NCBI RefSeq assembly: GCF_024341905.1
Contig: NZ_BQXY01000001.1
Span: 1,025,013 to 1,089,012, forward strand
Direction of reading: 5' to 3'
Source: Clostridium folliculivorans
GTDB lineage: Bacteria > Bacillota > Clostridia > Clostridiales > Clostridiaceae
DNA length: 64,000 nt
Positions 54,648-63,974 of this stretch are shown here, one piece after another. The position numbers were made by a program, and so were the translations under genes. Within the stretch, counting starts at the first letter, position 1; every line of letters starts with the position of its first letter. A model generated the notes under the pieces. That model was not told where the DNA came from, made no database searches, and saw nothing but the letters and a program-made list of their open reading frames with translations.

Positions 54648-54850
54648 GGATGTACCACTTCGTAATAAAACTTTTTATTTTTTATAAGTATGTTAAAACC
54701 GCTTAAACCCGCATGATTCCTATATATTTATATAATTATATAATTAAATAAACATAAAATTATATGATTTTATAATTAAAAAATCAGATGATTATATATT
54801 TAAATGAATAGATAAATATAAGATTATATGATTCCATAGGAACTGGTTAG
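54648..54850. repeat. Family-A half arm followed by AT-rich short-unit repeats
   Basis: GGATGTACCACTTCGTAATA (from 54648) is a family-A left arm. Then AAACCCGCATGATTCCTATA (from about 54706) introduces about 110 bp of variants of TATATAATTA, ending GATTCCATAGGAA. AAACCCGCAT and the closing TATAGG-like arms are shared with the repeat at 2093-2160. Confidence 0.5.
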
Positions 54851-54881
54851 CGATAGAGATTATTTGAAGAGGTGCATGAAA

Positions 54882-55193
54882 ATGAAGTTATATAATAAAT
54901 TAGTAAGAGATAAAATTCCTGAAATCATAAAAAAGCAGGGAAGAGAATGTGAAATAGAAATAGCGCCAAAAGATAAAAAATATGAACTTCTAGAAGAAAA
55001 ACTTAAGGAAGAGGTTAATGAGTTTCTAGAAGATAAAAACTTAGAGGAATTAGCTGATATTATGGAAGTGTTGTTTGGACTTGCGGATTCATTGGGGTAT
55101 GACGAAGAGGCACTTTTAGAAGCAAGGAATAAGAAGAGAGATGAACGTGGTGGGTTTAAGGAAGGAATTGTACTAAAATGTACAGGCGATTAA
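54882..55193 (+). CDS. MazG-like / phosphoribosyl-ATP pyrophosphohydrolase-like protein
   Basis: 103 aa. KLYNKLVRDKIPEIIKKQGR is the typical opening of this clade, followed by the all-alpha NTP-PPase pattern KLKEEVNEFLEDKNLEELAD with the E-E-x2-E and E-L-A-D metal-binding acids, and KRDERGGFKEGIVL at the end. The family hydrolyses NTPs to NMP and PPi; the true substrate is not known. AGAGGTG at 54868-54874 favours ATG 54882 over ATG 54876. Confidence 0.85.
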   Translation: MKLYNKLVRDKIPEIIKKQGRECEIEIAPKDKKYELLEEKLKEEVNEFLEDKNLEELADIMEVLFGLADSLGYDEEALLEARNKKRDERGGFKEGIVLKCTGD

Positions 55194-55211
55194 GATATAA
55201 TAGTGAAATAT

Positions 55212-55256
55212 AAAATGAGTCCAACATTTAAAGTGTAGGGCTCATTTTAATTTTGT
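55212..55256 (+). terminator. Terminator between convergent genes
   Basis: AAAATGAGTCC (55212-55222) pairs with GGGCTCATTTT (55238-55248), followed by AATTTTG. Confidence 0.75.
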
Positions 55257-55358
55257 CTTTATATAATATTACTGCTTAAATTAGATTTCAAACAAACTAA
55301 TTAACATATTTAAGTAGTTATACTTTAATTGCAACACCATGATTATTGTATATATAAC

Positions 55359-56153
55359 TTAAACAGATAAATCTCTCTTATTATAAAAGAAATAAGTAAG
55401 TACAGAGAATAGTGCTATCATTATGATTGTTATAATAACTATCACGAAATTTAAACCATTTCCATTTACAATATCAACATAACTAAAATATTTGAAAGGA
55501 GAAAGTACATTTAAAAAGTTCATACGATCTGTTATGTCAGTAATCTTTGATATTACAAAGGAAAATAATAGTATGGAAGTAGAAACTGAGCCTGATACTT
55601 TAGCTTTCTTCATAAAAGCTGATAATAAGGCACCAAGTGAAAGGAAAAGCAGCTGAATGATAAACATACTAACGAAGAATGTAAATATTTCATCATTAAT
55701 AGAGTTTCCTTTATTGTATACGCCCACCATAGCTATGGAAGAAACCAAGGTTATTAAATTAAGAATAACTATATTTACTAAAGCCGCAAGAAGCTTTGAA
55801 GTTATTATTGTAGATCTAGAAACTGGTTTAACGATCAAAAACTCTGTGGTTTTATCTCTTTCTTCCTTTGCTATAATACCGTTTCCTAAGAGTACTGCAT
55901 GAATAGCCACTGTTATTTCGATATAAAGAAATAAGAATGCGAAGAAGCCACCCATACTTGCAACATCAAAGGCACCTATTCCAAGTAATGCTTTTAAAGT
56001 AAATGGCATTTTATTAATAACCTCACCAGCGGAACCACCGCTTGAATAGGCTGTATATTTTGCCATACCGCTTACAACCAATAGAACCATACATACGCTC
56101 CATATTATAAGAGCTTTTCTGTTGGCTTTTAATTCTCTTATAAAAATATTCAT
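55359..56153 (-). CDS. ABC-2 type permease subunit
   Basis: 264 aa, six spans, of the ABC-2 membrane family. It starts IFIRELKANRKALIIWSVCM and includes the family's cytoplasmic loop KEERDKTTEFLIVKPVSRST. It is paralogous to the next permease over the whole length, so the exporter is likely a heterodimer. It is last in the - strand operon tetR, ATPase, permease, permease. The start at 56153 has GGAGG upstream. Confidence 0.87.
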   Translation of the reverse strand: MNIFIRELKANRKALIIWSVCMVLLVVSGMAKYTAYSSGGSAGEVINKMPFTLKALLGIGAFDVASMGGFFAFLFLYIEITVAIHAVLLGNGIIAKEERDKTTEFLIVKPVSRSTIITSKLLAALVNIVILNLITLVSSIAMVGVYNKGNSINDEIFTFFVSMFIIQLLFLSLGALLSAFMKKAKVSGSVSTSILLFSFVISKITDITDRMNFLNVLSPFKYFSYVDIVNGNGLNFVIVIITIIMIALFSVLTYFFYNKRDLSV

Positions 56154-56192
56154 AATTAGACCTCCTTATAATTAAATCCAAGTGCATTAAGC

Positions 56193-56993
56193 TTACACTG
56201 CATGGATATCCTTTTTGTTATAAACGATATAGCTTACAATAATGGAAATAACTACGATTACTATCCCTGTGATCATATATGAAGCTTCATAGCTTGTGTT
56301 CTTTATGATATAAGGAATATCAAAATACCTAAAAGGAGAGATATAACGTGTAGCATCAACGTCTTTTCCAGTAGCAATAAGTGCTCCTATCATATAAAGT
56401 CCAAAAACTACTCCTAGGGATAAAGGAAGAATGTTTTTAAGTTTCTTAAAAAATACTGAACAAATCATTCCGATTGCAAGGAAAATAACTTGGATAAAAA
56501 ATAGTGTAAGGTTAATTAAGAAAAATGCTTTTAAGTCAAAATCTGAGGTCTTAACTGCATTTGCCATGATAAAAGAAACAGCTAAGAAAATCACATTTGT
56601 AATAACTATATCAGTGAAAGCTGCTAAAAGTTTTGCAGTTACAATAGTTGTACGTGAAACTGGTTTTACGAGTAGGAAATCAGCAGTTCTTTCTCTGGAT
56701 TCTCTTGATAATATTGAAACTCCAAGATTCATGGCTTGAACAGCTCCGAAAACCACAATAAAGGAAAATATCATGGAATAAAAGCCTAAGATAGAGGTAA
56801 TATTGTCAAGATCAATACCTAAGATGGCTCTAACTGGTGCTGGATAGTTTCCCAGTAAGGTTTTAAAATCTTCTGCATCTTTTGCCATTCCAGGATATAT
56901 TGAAAGATATAGTGTAAGTAAAGCAACTAGAGACACCGCCCATATAATTGTTGTTTTTCGGAGAGATTTTAGTTCATGTAGAAATATATTCAT
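56193..56993 (-). CDS. ABC-2 type permease subunit
   Basis: 266 aa, six spans. IFLHELKSLRKTTIIWAVSL and RESRERTADFLLVKPVSRTT mirror the paralogous permease. It starts 4 nt after the ATPase stop and is translationally close to it. With the ATPase it should form a drug, lipid or antibiotic exporter; no substrate evidence is in the sequence. Confidence 0.87.
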   Translation of the reverse strand: MNIFLHELKSLRKTTIIWAVSLVALLTLYLSIYPGMAKDAEDFKTLLGNYPAPVRAILGIDLDNITSILGFYSMIFSFIVVFGAVQAMNLGVSILSRESRERTADFLLVKPVSRTTIVTAKLLAAFTDIVITNVIFLAVSFIMANAVKTSDFDLKAFFLINLTLFFIQVIFLAIGMICSVFFKKLKNILPLSLGVVFGLYMIGALIATGKDVDATRYISPFRYFDIPYIIKNTSYEASYMITGIVIVVISIIVSYIVYNKKDIHAV

Positions 56994-56997
56994 AGTA

Positions 56998-57879
56998 CTA
57001 ATCCTCCTTATTATAATAGTGCATAAAGATTTCCTCTAAATCAGGTTCTTCAATAGATATATTACTTAGATCTATTTCAGAAAGCTTTTTAGTAATGGAG
57101 TTAACATTACCCCTAAAGATGAAACTAGCTATATTACCTTCTACGCTAAAGTTACTTACGCCACTAATATTGAATTCATCTTTTTTAATTCCAGATTTAG
57201 CTTCTATACTTATCTTTTTATAGTTATTTTCTTGTAGAGTACTCATTTTTTCAAGCTTAATTATTTTACCGTCTTTTATAAAAGCTACACGGTCACACAT
57301 TTTTTGAACTTCACCTAAAATATGAGAGGAGAAGAATACAGTTGCACCTTTTTTATTTTCTTCCTTGATAAGCTCAAAAAATCTTTGCTGCATTAATGGG
57401 TCAAGACCACTGGTTGGCTCATCTAATATGATTAACTTTGGTTCATGCAAAAGTCCTTGTACGATACCGACCTTCTTCTTGTTACCAAAGGAAAGATCAT
57501 CTATCTTCTTTTTCAAATCTAAATCCATAATTTCTGCAAGTTCATGAATTCTTTTTGTACAATCTTTTTTATAAAAGCTTGCGGAGTATTTTAATAAATC
57601 TATAACCTTCATATTATCGTAATAGAAAACTTCTGATGGAAGATAACCGAGGGACTGTCTTACTTCAGGATTTTCAATGCAGTTTTTTCCGAATATAGTT
57701 GCGGTTCCGCTAGTTGGATATATAAGTCCTAAAAGTGTTCTAATAGTAGTGGATTTTCCAGCACCATTTGGTCCGATAAAGCCAAATATTTCTCCTTCCT
57801 CTATCTTTAAGTTGACATCAATGATTCCCCTAGACTTACCATATTGTTTTGTAAGATTGTTAATTTCAATCACATTCAT
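56998..57879 (-). CDS. ABC transporter ATP-binding protein
   Basis: 293 aa. Walker A GPNGAGKST (36-44), Q-loop region GYLPSEVFYYD, signature LSFGNKKKVGIVQGLL (a divergent form of LSGGQ), Walker B LIILDEPTSGLDP and the switch SSHILGEV. The C-terminal 80 residues are the usual DrrA-like accessory domain. It energises the two ABC-2 permeases that follow. It starts 118 nt after the tetR stop. Confidence 0.93.
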   Translation of the reverse strand: MNVIEINNLTKQYGKSRGIIDVNLKIEEGEIFGFIGPNGAGKSTTIRTLLGLIYPTSGTATIFGKNCIENPEVRQSLGYLPSEVFYYDNMKVIDLLKYSASFYKKDCTKRIHELAEIMDLDLKKKIDDLSFGNKKKVGIVQGLLHEPKLIILDEPTSGLDPLMQQRFFELIKEENKKGATVFFSSHILGEVQKMCDRVAFIKDGKIIKLEKMSTLQENNYKKISIEAKSGIKKDEFNISGVSNFSVEGNIASFIFRGNVNSITKKLSEIDLSNISIEEPDLEEIFMHYYNKED

Positions 57880-57997
57880 AATTGAAGCCTCCCAAATTTT
57901 AATATTATAAATTCGTTTTTAATATTTATAGATCTTCTAGCATAAACAGCTCCCATAATTAACAGAAGCCGTGATATATGTATTTAGTATTTATGAA

Positions 57998-58621
57998 TTA
58001 TAAATATTCTTCTTTATAAAAGTTTTTTCTTAGCATGTTCATGCAATCATAAAATTCGTTGCAGATATCTTCGAAATCTACATCTGTTTTACCTGAAAAC
58101 TGATTCATAAATCCATCAGTCATCCAAGTAAGCATTTTCATAACAACTTTAAGATCAACTGATTCTTTAAATTTTGACATATCTATACCTTCAAAGGCTA
58201 TTTTTTCTCGAAAGCCATCCCCTTGAGCAATGATAGCTTTAATATCATCCTTAACTTCTTCATCTGCTTCAAAATACATACTAGTTAAAAAGGTAGGGAT
58301 AGCAGGGTACTGCTTCATAACAGAAAGTTCAATCTCAGTAGACATTTTAATCCTGTCAAAAAAGTCAGTAACTGTGTTATCAAATCTATTAATAACCTCA
58401 CTCACAACAATATTTCCACAAAGCTCTATTAAATAAAGATAAAAAGCTTTTTTTGTACCAAAGTAATGGAATACCATAGCTTTAGAGATTCCAGCAGCAG
58501 AAGCAATGTCGCTTACAGAAGCTTTTTTATAACCGTTTGATCCGAAAATTTTTAGGGCTGCATTGATAATCGTATCTTGCTTTTCCTTTGGTAAATTTTT
58601 AAACTTTTCCAAAAACACCAC
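57998..58621 (-). CDS. TetR-family transcriptional regulator
   Basis: 207 aa. The N-terminal HTH is IINAALKIFGSNGYKKASVS, then DIASAAGISKAMVFHYFGTK. The C-terminal ligand domain is unassigned. It is the first gene of the ABC operon and its promoter region holds two matching palindromes, so it very likely represses its own operon. GAGGTGG precedes the start. Confidence 0.92.
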   Translation of the reverse strand: MVFLEKFKNLPKEKQDTIINAALKIFGSNGYKKASVSDIASAAGISKAMVFHYFGTKKAFYLYLIELCGNIVVSEVINRFDNTVTDFFDRIKMSTEIELSVMKQYPAIPTFLTSMYFEADEEVKDDIKAIIAQGDGFREKIAFEGIDMSKFKESVDLKVVMKMLTWMTDGFMNQFSGKTDVDFEDICNEFYDCMNMLRKNFYKEEYL

Positions 58622-58633
58622 CTCACAATTACT

Positions 58634-58685
58634 ATAAACCGAATCGGTTTATTTAATTGTAGCTCCATAAACCGATTCGGTCAAT
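58634..58685 (-). promoter_or_regulatory. Two TetR-type operators ATAAACCGA-N-TCGGTTTAT
   Basis: A perfect palindrome ATAAACCGAATCGGTTTAT at 58634-58652 and a near copy ATAAACCGATTCGGTCAAT at 58667-58685, centres 33 bp apart, 13 and 46 bp ahead of the tetR start. They are the probable binding sites of the adjacent regulator. Confidence 0.8.
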
Positions 58686-58845
58686 AGGAATGGAAAAATA
58701 TTTTTGTATCGTCTTTGCTATAAAGTGAATGCTTAAAATATTGTAAGAATTACTTATTAAAACATATTTGAAAATAGAATTCTGTAACTGTTTGTTTAAT
58801 GGTATTAGCTCTATAAAAGTGATACTATTTTAAGTCCCTTGAGGT

Positions 58846-58916
58846 ATGTATTAAATAAATGTTGGTGATTATACGGATGGCTTGTCCTAAAAAATAACAA
58901 CATTTATTTAATACAT
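58846..58916. repeat. 71-bp MITE-like family-C element
   Basis: ATGTATTAAATAAATGTTG (58846-58864) and its exact complement CAACATTTATTTAATACAT (58898-58916) are 19-bp terminal inverted repeats around ATGGCTTGTCCTAAAAAATA. A second copy of the same length lies at 61157-61227. Confidence 0.85.
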
Positions 58917-59005
58917 TTATTCAGTGGATTTTTTCTGCTTATATGTATATTAGATGAGCAGCTAATTATATAGGGCTAATTTATAAAACTATTTAACTAG
59001 ATAAA

Positions 59006-59092
59006 TATATAAAAAGTTAAATATATAAATAGTTAAATAGTTAAATAGTTAAATAGTTAAATAGTTAAATATATAACTTTTTATATAGGATT
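59006..59092. repeat. Tandem 8-bp repeat (AGTTAAAT) between inverted arms
   Basis: The arm TATATAAAAAGTTA is followed by about five exact copies of AGTTAAAT (59031-59070) and the reverse arm TAACTTTTTATATA. Copy number of such units is prone to slippage. It lies about 140 bp upstream of the oligoendopeptidase gene. Confidence 0.75.
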
Positions 59093-59232
59093 TTTTAATT
59101 CAAAATTTAATTAGATCAATCCCCCCTTGTTTTTACAAAATGTCTAAGAAATGGTAGTATTAATTGAAGATTTATCAAGTGAATTTTTTATTATAAATAA
59201 AGTGGGTAGTATGAATTGAGGGGGCTATAAAT

Positions 59233-60999
59233 ATGAGAAGAGAATATAATTTAGAGGATTTATACAGTGGTTTTGATTGTAAAGAGTTTGAGGAGGATTT
59301 AACAGCATTACAAGAAAATATAGATTTATTGTATGAATATGCAAAAGATGATTTTGGGAGTAGCGAAGATATTAACGGAAAATTAAATATATATATTCAG
59401 ATGTCTGAAGAGATAGTTAATGCGTACACAAAACTTACATCCTACTGCTATTTAAGATATTATGCTAACTCAGATGACAGAGAGGCTATAGGGTTTGTTG
59501 GACAAATTGAACAGATATATGCTAAATATATTGAAGCTGAGGCTCTTTTTAAGAAATGGTTAAAGGGAGCAAATCCTAATAGTGAAGAGTTGGAGTGGAC
59601 AGAAGGACTAAAAGCTTATTCTTATTATATAAAATCTAAGACTGATGAAGCTAAGCACACATTAGGTGATAAGGAAGAGTATCTAATATCTTCAATGAAA
59701 AGTGTTGGCTCAGATGCATGGAGAAATCTTTATTATGAATTGTTTTCTTCACTTCAGGTTGAGGTTAAAGTAAAGGATAAAGTTGAAAGAGTTCCTTTTT
59801 CTGTAGCAGAAAGCATGCTTGCAAATGGCTCAAAAGAAGAAAAGCAGAGAATATTTAAGGCTGAGCTGGAAGCTTTAAAATCAATAGAAAATATTTCTGC
59901 AACTTGTCTAAATAACATAAAGCAGGAGGCTTTAATTCTATCAAAAATTAGAGGGTATGACTCTATACTTGAAGAAACTGCCGCAAAGTCAAAAATGGAT
60001 TTACAAACCTTAGAGCTAGCGATGTCAAAGCTTCAAGAAAATTTGCCTATACTTCAAAAATATTATAAGGTTAAGGCAAAAGCCATGGGGTACCCACAAG
60101 GACTACCATTTTACGAAATTATAAGTGTTAAGCTAGAGAATAATAAAAAGTTTACTCTAGATGAAGCAAAAGATCTAATTGTAGAAAGTGTTAATGATTT
60201 TAGTATACCAATGGCTAAATTTATGGAAAGGGCTTTTAATAGTGGATGGATAGACTCAGAGGTTAGATCAAAGAAATTTCAAGGAAACTTTTGTATGCCA
60301 ATACTTCCAATAAAGCAGATAAGAGTATCAACAAACTTTACAGAAGATATTAGTTCTATACTGTCATTAGCTCATGAACTTGGACACGGATATCACTTTT
60401 ACTGCATGAGGGAGGAGAGCATACTAAACTCCGAAGTTCCTATGGCAATAATTGAAACTCCTTCAATCTTCAGTACAACCGTTGTAAATAATGCTCTTAT
60501 GAAAAATGCAAATGCTAAATTGCAAATAGAATTATTAGGATTCGATTTAGACTGTATAATTGGAGATATACTTGTTATGTATAGTCGTTATATATTCGAA
60601 AAGCAATTATTTGAGGCAAGAAGAAACAAGATTCTCACTGCAGCAGAGCTTAATAATCTTATGATAAGCGCTCAGAATCAAGCCTTTGGGGATAGCTTAG
60701 ATGAAAACTATTTGAACCAGTATGCATGGATCACAAAATCTCAATATTATAATGCTGATAATAACTTTTATAATTTTCCATATATCTTTGGAGATTTATT
60801 ATCAAAAGTATTCTATGCAATGTATTTGGAAAAAGGACAAGAGTTTGTAAATAAATATGAAAGGTTTTTAGCGGGTTCGGGAAAAGGAGATTTGCGTGAT
60901 ATACTGAGAATAGTTGATATAGATATAAATAATCCAGGCTTTTGGGATAATACCTATAAGATAATTGGAGATATGATAGATAGGTATATAGGAATGTGA
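59233..60999 (+). CDS. Oligoendopeptidase F family metallopeptidase (M3)
   Basis: 588 aa, full length. The zinc site is His381-Glu382-x2-His385 in LAHELGHGYHFY with the downstream Glu in PMAIIETPSIFSTT. The N-terminal helical domain begins YNLEDLYSGFDCKEFEEDLT. It hydrolyses short peptides in the cytoplasm. It has no signal peptide. The ribosome binding site is GAGGGGG at 59219-59225. It is monocistronic. Confidence 0.93.
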   Translation: MRREYNLEDLYSGFDCKEFEEDLTALQENIDLLYEYAKDDFGSSEDINGKLNIYIQMSEEIVNAYTKLTSYCYLRYYANSDDREAIGFVGQIEQIYAKYIEAEALFKKWLKGANPNSEELEWTEGLKAYSYYIKSKTDEAKHTLGDKEEYLISSMKSVGSDAWRNLYYELFSSLQVEVKVKDKVERVPFSVAESMLANGSKEEKQRIFKAELEALKSIENISATCLNNIKQEALILSKIRGYDSILEETAAKSKMDLQTLELAMSKLQENLPILQKYYKVKAKAMGYPQGLPFYEIISVKLENNKKFTLDEAKDLIVESVNDFSIPMAKFMERAFNSGWIDSEVRSKKFQGNFCMPILPIKQIRVSTNFTEDISSILSLAHELGHGYHFYCMREESILNSEVPMAIIETPSIFSTTVVNNALMKNANAKLQIELLGFDLDCIIGDILVMYSRYIFEKQLFEARRNKILTAAELNNLMISAQNQAFGDSLDENYLNQYAWITKSQYYNADNNFYNFPYIFGDLLSKVFYAMYLEKGQEFVNKYERFLAGSGKGDLRDILRIVDIDINNPGFWDNTYKIIGDMIDRYIGM

Positions 61000-61156
61000 A
61001 ATTCGCAGGAGAGTAGAAGATATCAATAAGGATGAGAACGTCATAAATATAGTAGTATTAATAAAGCAAGCTATTGGTACAAAATTAGTATTTAAAGGTT
61101 TTAGATTATTTAAAGATAGAGGCTCAGAAGAAGAAGTGTAAATTTTAACTTTAGTT

Positions 61157-61227
61157 ATGTATTAAATAAATGTTGTTAATTTGGCGTAATGGCTTGTCCT
61201 GCAAAATAACAACATTTTTTTAATGCA
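61157..61227. repeat. 71-bp MITE-like family-C element, second copy
   Basis: ATGTATTAAATAAATGTTG (61157-61175) and CAACATTTTTTTAATGCA (61210-61227) with the shared middle ATGGCTTGTCCT and CAAAATAACAACATTT. It is the same size as the 58846 copy with a few substitutions. Confidence 0.8.
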
Positions 61228-61381
61228 GTCGTTGAGTGAATTTTCAAGTTTCTATTTACTCACATGTTCGGTCGATTATATAAGTTTTAGTTCATATAAA
61301 TTATATTATAATGGTTTAATAAGTCTTCAATAACTTTTCTAGAGATTACTTGTACAAATCAATGAACTTTCTCTGTAAATT

Positions 61382-61948
61382 CTAAATATAATTACTAGTT
61401 CTAAAGTTTTCAAGTGCTTTGGCTATGCTTCCATATATTAAAATATTTACTCTGGCTATAATAGCAGATGGATCATCTTTCATACCTTTACCAATCCACT
61501 CAAGCATAAGTCCTACAAAGGCATATTTATAAAAATGGGCTATAAACGCCTTATCATCATTTCTTACGGTGATACCACTAGCTTTTTCTTCTACAACCCC
61601 AAGAAGGAGATTATAAGTTTCGCTATAGAGATAATTTTCTAAGTGTTCTCTATTGAGGGAATGATATGTGTTTAAAACGAACTCCTTATTTTTAGATACG
61701 TATTCAAAAATTTGCATAAATCCCTGCTGCCAGGTATCATATGTCTTTTTGCCTCCAAGAGCCTGAGAGGCTTCATTTGTATAAATCCATTCAACAAGAT
61801 CGTATATATCCTTAAAGTGGTAGTAGAAGGTTTGTCTATTAACTTCACAATCCTCTACAATATCAACAATGGTGATTTTATCCATAGGTTTTTGTGCTAA
61901 TAATTTTTTTAATGACGCAGCAAGTGCTTTTTTAGTTGTTGGTTCCAT
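61382..61948 (-). CDS. TetR-family regulator, DhaS-like
   Basis: 188 aa. The HTH reads LAASLKKLLAQKPMDKITIV, then DIVEDCEVNRQTFYYHFKDI, followed by YDLVEWIYTNEA, which is typical of the DhaS/TetR_C clade that controls dihydroxyacetone kinase or unrelated genes. GGAGGG lies ahead of the start at 61948. No target gene is adjacent on its strand; it is preceded by a 640-bp intergenic region. Confidence 0.87.
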   Translation of the reverse strand: MEPTTKKALAASLKKLLAQKPMDKITIVDIVEDCEVNRQTFYYHFKDIYDLVEWIYTNEASQALGGKKTYDTWQQGFMQIFEYVSKNKEFVLNTYHSLNREHLENYLYSETYNLLLGVVEEKASGITVRNDDKAFIAHFYKYAFVGLMLEWIGKGMKDDPSAIIARVNILIYGSIAKALENFRTSNYI

Positions 61949-62605
61949 GTTTATCCCTCCAATTCTGAGTTGCCATAATATAGTGGAAGAGCAGTAGTAC
62001 CTTCTTTTTAGTAATATATAAATTCTATTTAATTTAATTAATCAGATTATAGATTAAAGTATTTTCATTTAAATACTTAATGAATAAAACTTATTAGAGT
62101 ATATATAATATTGAAATGTTTAGATTAATAAAAATTCTAGATAATGACAAAAAATCAAGAGCCCAAAAGACCATTTGATTATTGATTTTGATGATTAAAA
62201 TATTTGGCTATTCTCTCACAATATATTATATAGCATGTTAGCTATAGATGAACCACTTCATAATTAAATTTATATTTTCAAATTCTCCTCTCAGAAACCA
62301 GAGGAGTTTTGAAAATAGATTTCAGATTGAAGTGGTTCATCTTTAGATAAACTACTTCATATTAGAATTTATCCAAATAAAGATTCGTAGAACCATAGAA
62401 ATCTTTATTTGGATATAATTCCTATGAATCTACATAACAGAAACAATAAAAAAAAGAGACAACTAATTAACTATAATTAAAAATATATTTAAAAAATTAA
62501 CAGGTTTTATTAAATTAGTGGTGCGGATTGTAAAGAGTTGGTTTATAATTGGTAGTAAGTGTAAAAAAATGACAGCAATAAGCTAATGAAATGGGGTGGA
62601 GAACA
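61949..62605. other. Intergenic region (about 650 bp), repeat-rich
   Basis: The left part is AT-rich with no recognised signal. The right part holds two family-A elements (62246-62425). No ORF with a ribosome binding site was found. Confidence 0.5.
62246..62425. repeat. Two family-A elements in tandem
   Basis: At 62246-62342 the ends are AGATGAACCACTTCA and TGAAGTGGTTCATCT, with an inner CTCCTCTC / GAGGAG hairpin. At 62345-62425 there is a left end AGATAAACTACTTCA, the inner CCAAATAAAGATT / AATCTTTATTTGG-type hairpin, and a decayed right end. The order and types repeat those upstream of mnmH. Confidence 0.8.
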
Positions 62606-63883
62606 TTGGAATTTAATAGTCCAAGTGAAAAAATCAAACTTATGAGAAAGAGGTTTAGAGTTAACCAAGCTGAATTAGAAGGTATAAACATGACGAGAGC
62701 TTTTATCAGCATGATGGAAAGTGGGAGAAGAAATGTAAGTAAGTCTAGCTCTAAACTTCTTGCAGAAAAATTTAATAAAATTGCAAATAGGATTTCAGTT
62801 AACTTAAATTTAGATGATGAATATTTTTCAAGAACTCCAAAGGAAGATGCAATTTATTATTGCAAGGAGGAATTAAACAAAGATCCTAATCACGATAAGT
62901 TAGAAGAACTTATTGAAATATCTGAAGACTTTGAACTAGATGATTTACAGGCTGAAGTGTACAAGCTCCAAGGTGAAAAATATTATAAAGAAAAAGATTA
63001 TAAGGAAGCATTCTTTCATTTTCGCAAGGCCTTAGGTAAATACAAAGAACTTAGAGATAAAAAGTCACAAGTAAGAATATATCAATTGCTAGGGATATGT
63101 AAAAGTAGAAGAGAAGAGCATGATGATGCTATTCATTACTATAAAGAGGCTATAGCTTATGCGAGAGAAGAAAACGATAAGAGAGTATTCTATAAAGGTA
63201 ATTATAATCTAGCACTTAGCTATATGTTAACTCAGCAATATGATAAGAGCTTAGAGAGACTTGATCAAATAATCAATAGTAAGGAGGATGAAGTTGATTT
63301 TGATATACTAGTTGATGCAAAGATTCTGAAGGGCTATGAGTTAGATAATATAGGTAGAGGGAAAGAAGCAATTGACGAAGATTTAAGTTTAATTGATATT
63401 CTAAAGGGTAAAGATGATGAAAGTCTATCTATGGCATATAATAATATAGCTGAAGCTTATTATAAGATAGGTGATTATACTAAAAGTTTAAAATATGTTG
63501 ATGAGGCTCAAAGGTTGAAAGTTAAAGTTAACAAGCCAATGCTTTCACAAACACTAAATACCAAAGGAAAGGTACTTTTTAAGACAGGCTTCTACCAAGA
63601 AAGTATACTTATATTAGGTTTAGCAATTGACTTAGCAGAAGAGTACAAAAGATTTGATTATCTTTTGGAAAGCTGTAAGGATTTGATAACAGTATATGAA
63701 TCCACAAACGATTATCAAAGCATACAGGATTTAATGAATAGATTATTAGAGATTTTAGACACTAATGATGTTAAATCTGGCAAAGCATATGCGGTTCTGA
63801 AGCTAGCAGAAGTATCAGCTAAACTGGATAATAGTAGCGAAACTATAAGCTATCTAAACAAATTAGAAATATTATTGCAATAA
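62606..63883 (+). CDS. XRE-type HTH plus TPR regulator (RRNPP-like)
   Basis: 425 aa. An N-terminal XRE HTH (about 6-65: KIKLMRKRFRVNQAELEGIN, then MTRAFISMMESGRRNVSKSS) is followed by a long array of TPR-type helices (EVYKLQGEKYYKEKDYKEAF, YNNIAEAYYKIGDYTKSLKY and others) up to the C-terminus. This is the architecture of RRNPP peptide receptors (PlcR, NprR, Rgg-like), though it is also found in regulators without peptide. GGTGGAG at 62594-62600 favours TTG 62606 over the ATG at 62591. A new gene begins 91 nt after the stop. Confidence 0.85.
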   Translation: MEFNSPSEKIKLMRKRFRVNQAELEGINMTRAFISMMESGRRNVSKSSSKLLAEKFNKIANRISVNLNLDDEYFSRTPKEDAIYYCKEELNKDPNHDKLEELIEISEDFELDDLQAEVYKLQGEKYYKEKDYKEAFFHFRKALGKYKELRDKKSQVRIYQLLGICKSRREEHDDAIHYYKEAIAYAREENDKRVFYKGNYNLALSYMLTQQYDKSLERLDQIINSKEDEVDFDILVDAKILKGYELDNIGRGKEAIDEDLSLIDILKGKDDESLSMAYNNIAEAYYKIGDYTKSLKYVDEAQRLKVKVNKPMLSQTLNTKGKVLFKTGFYQESILILGLAIDLAEEYKRFDYLLESCKDLITVYESTNDYQSIQDLMNRLLEILDTNDVKSGKAYAVLKLAEVSAKLDNSSETISYLNKLEILLQ

Positions 63884-63974
63884 ATTAACTAATATTAACA
63901 ATTTATATTTCGTATTTAATGGTAACTTGTGTATAATATATTATGATTGCTTTATAAGATAAGGAGGATGGGAT

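Noticed and set aside
61005..61140. Open frame after the oligoendopeptidase (GTKLVFKGFRLFKDRG)
   Set aside because: About 40 codons without ATG, GTG or TTG at the start and without a ribosome binding site.
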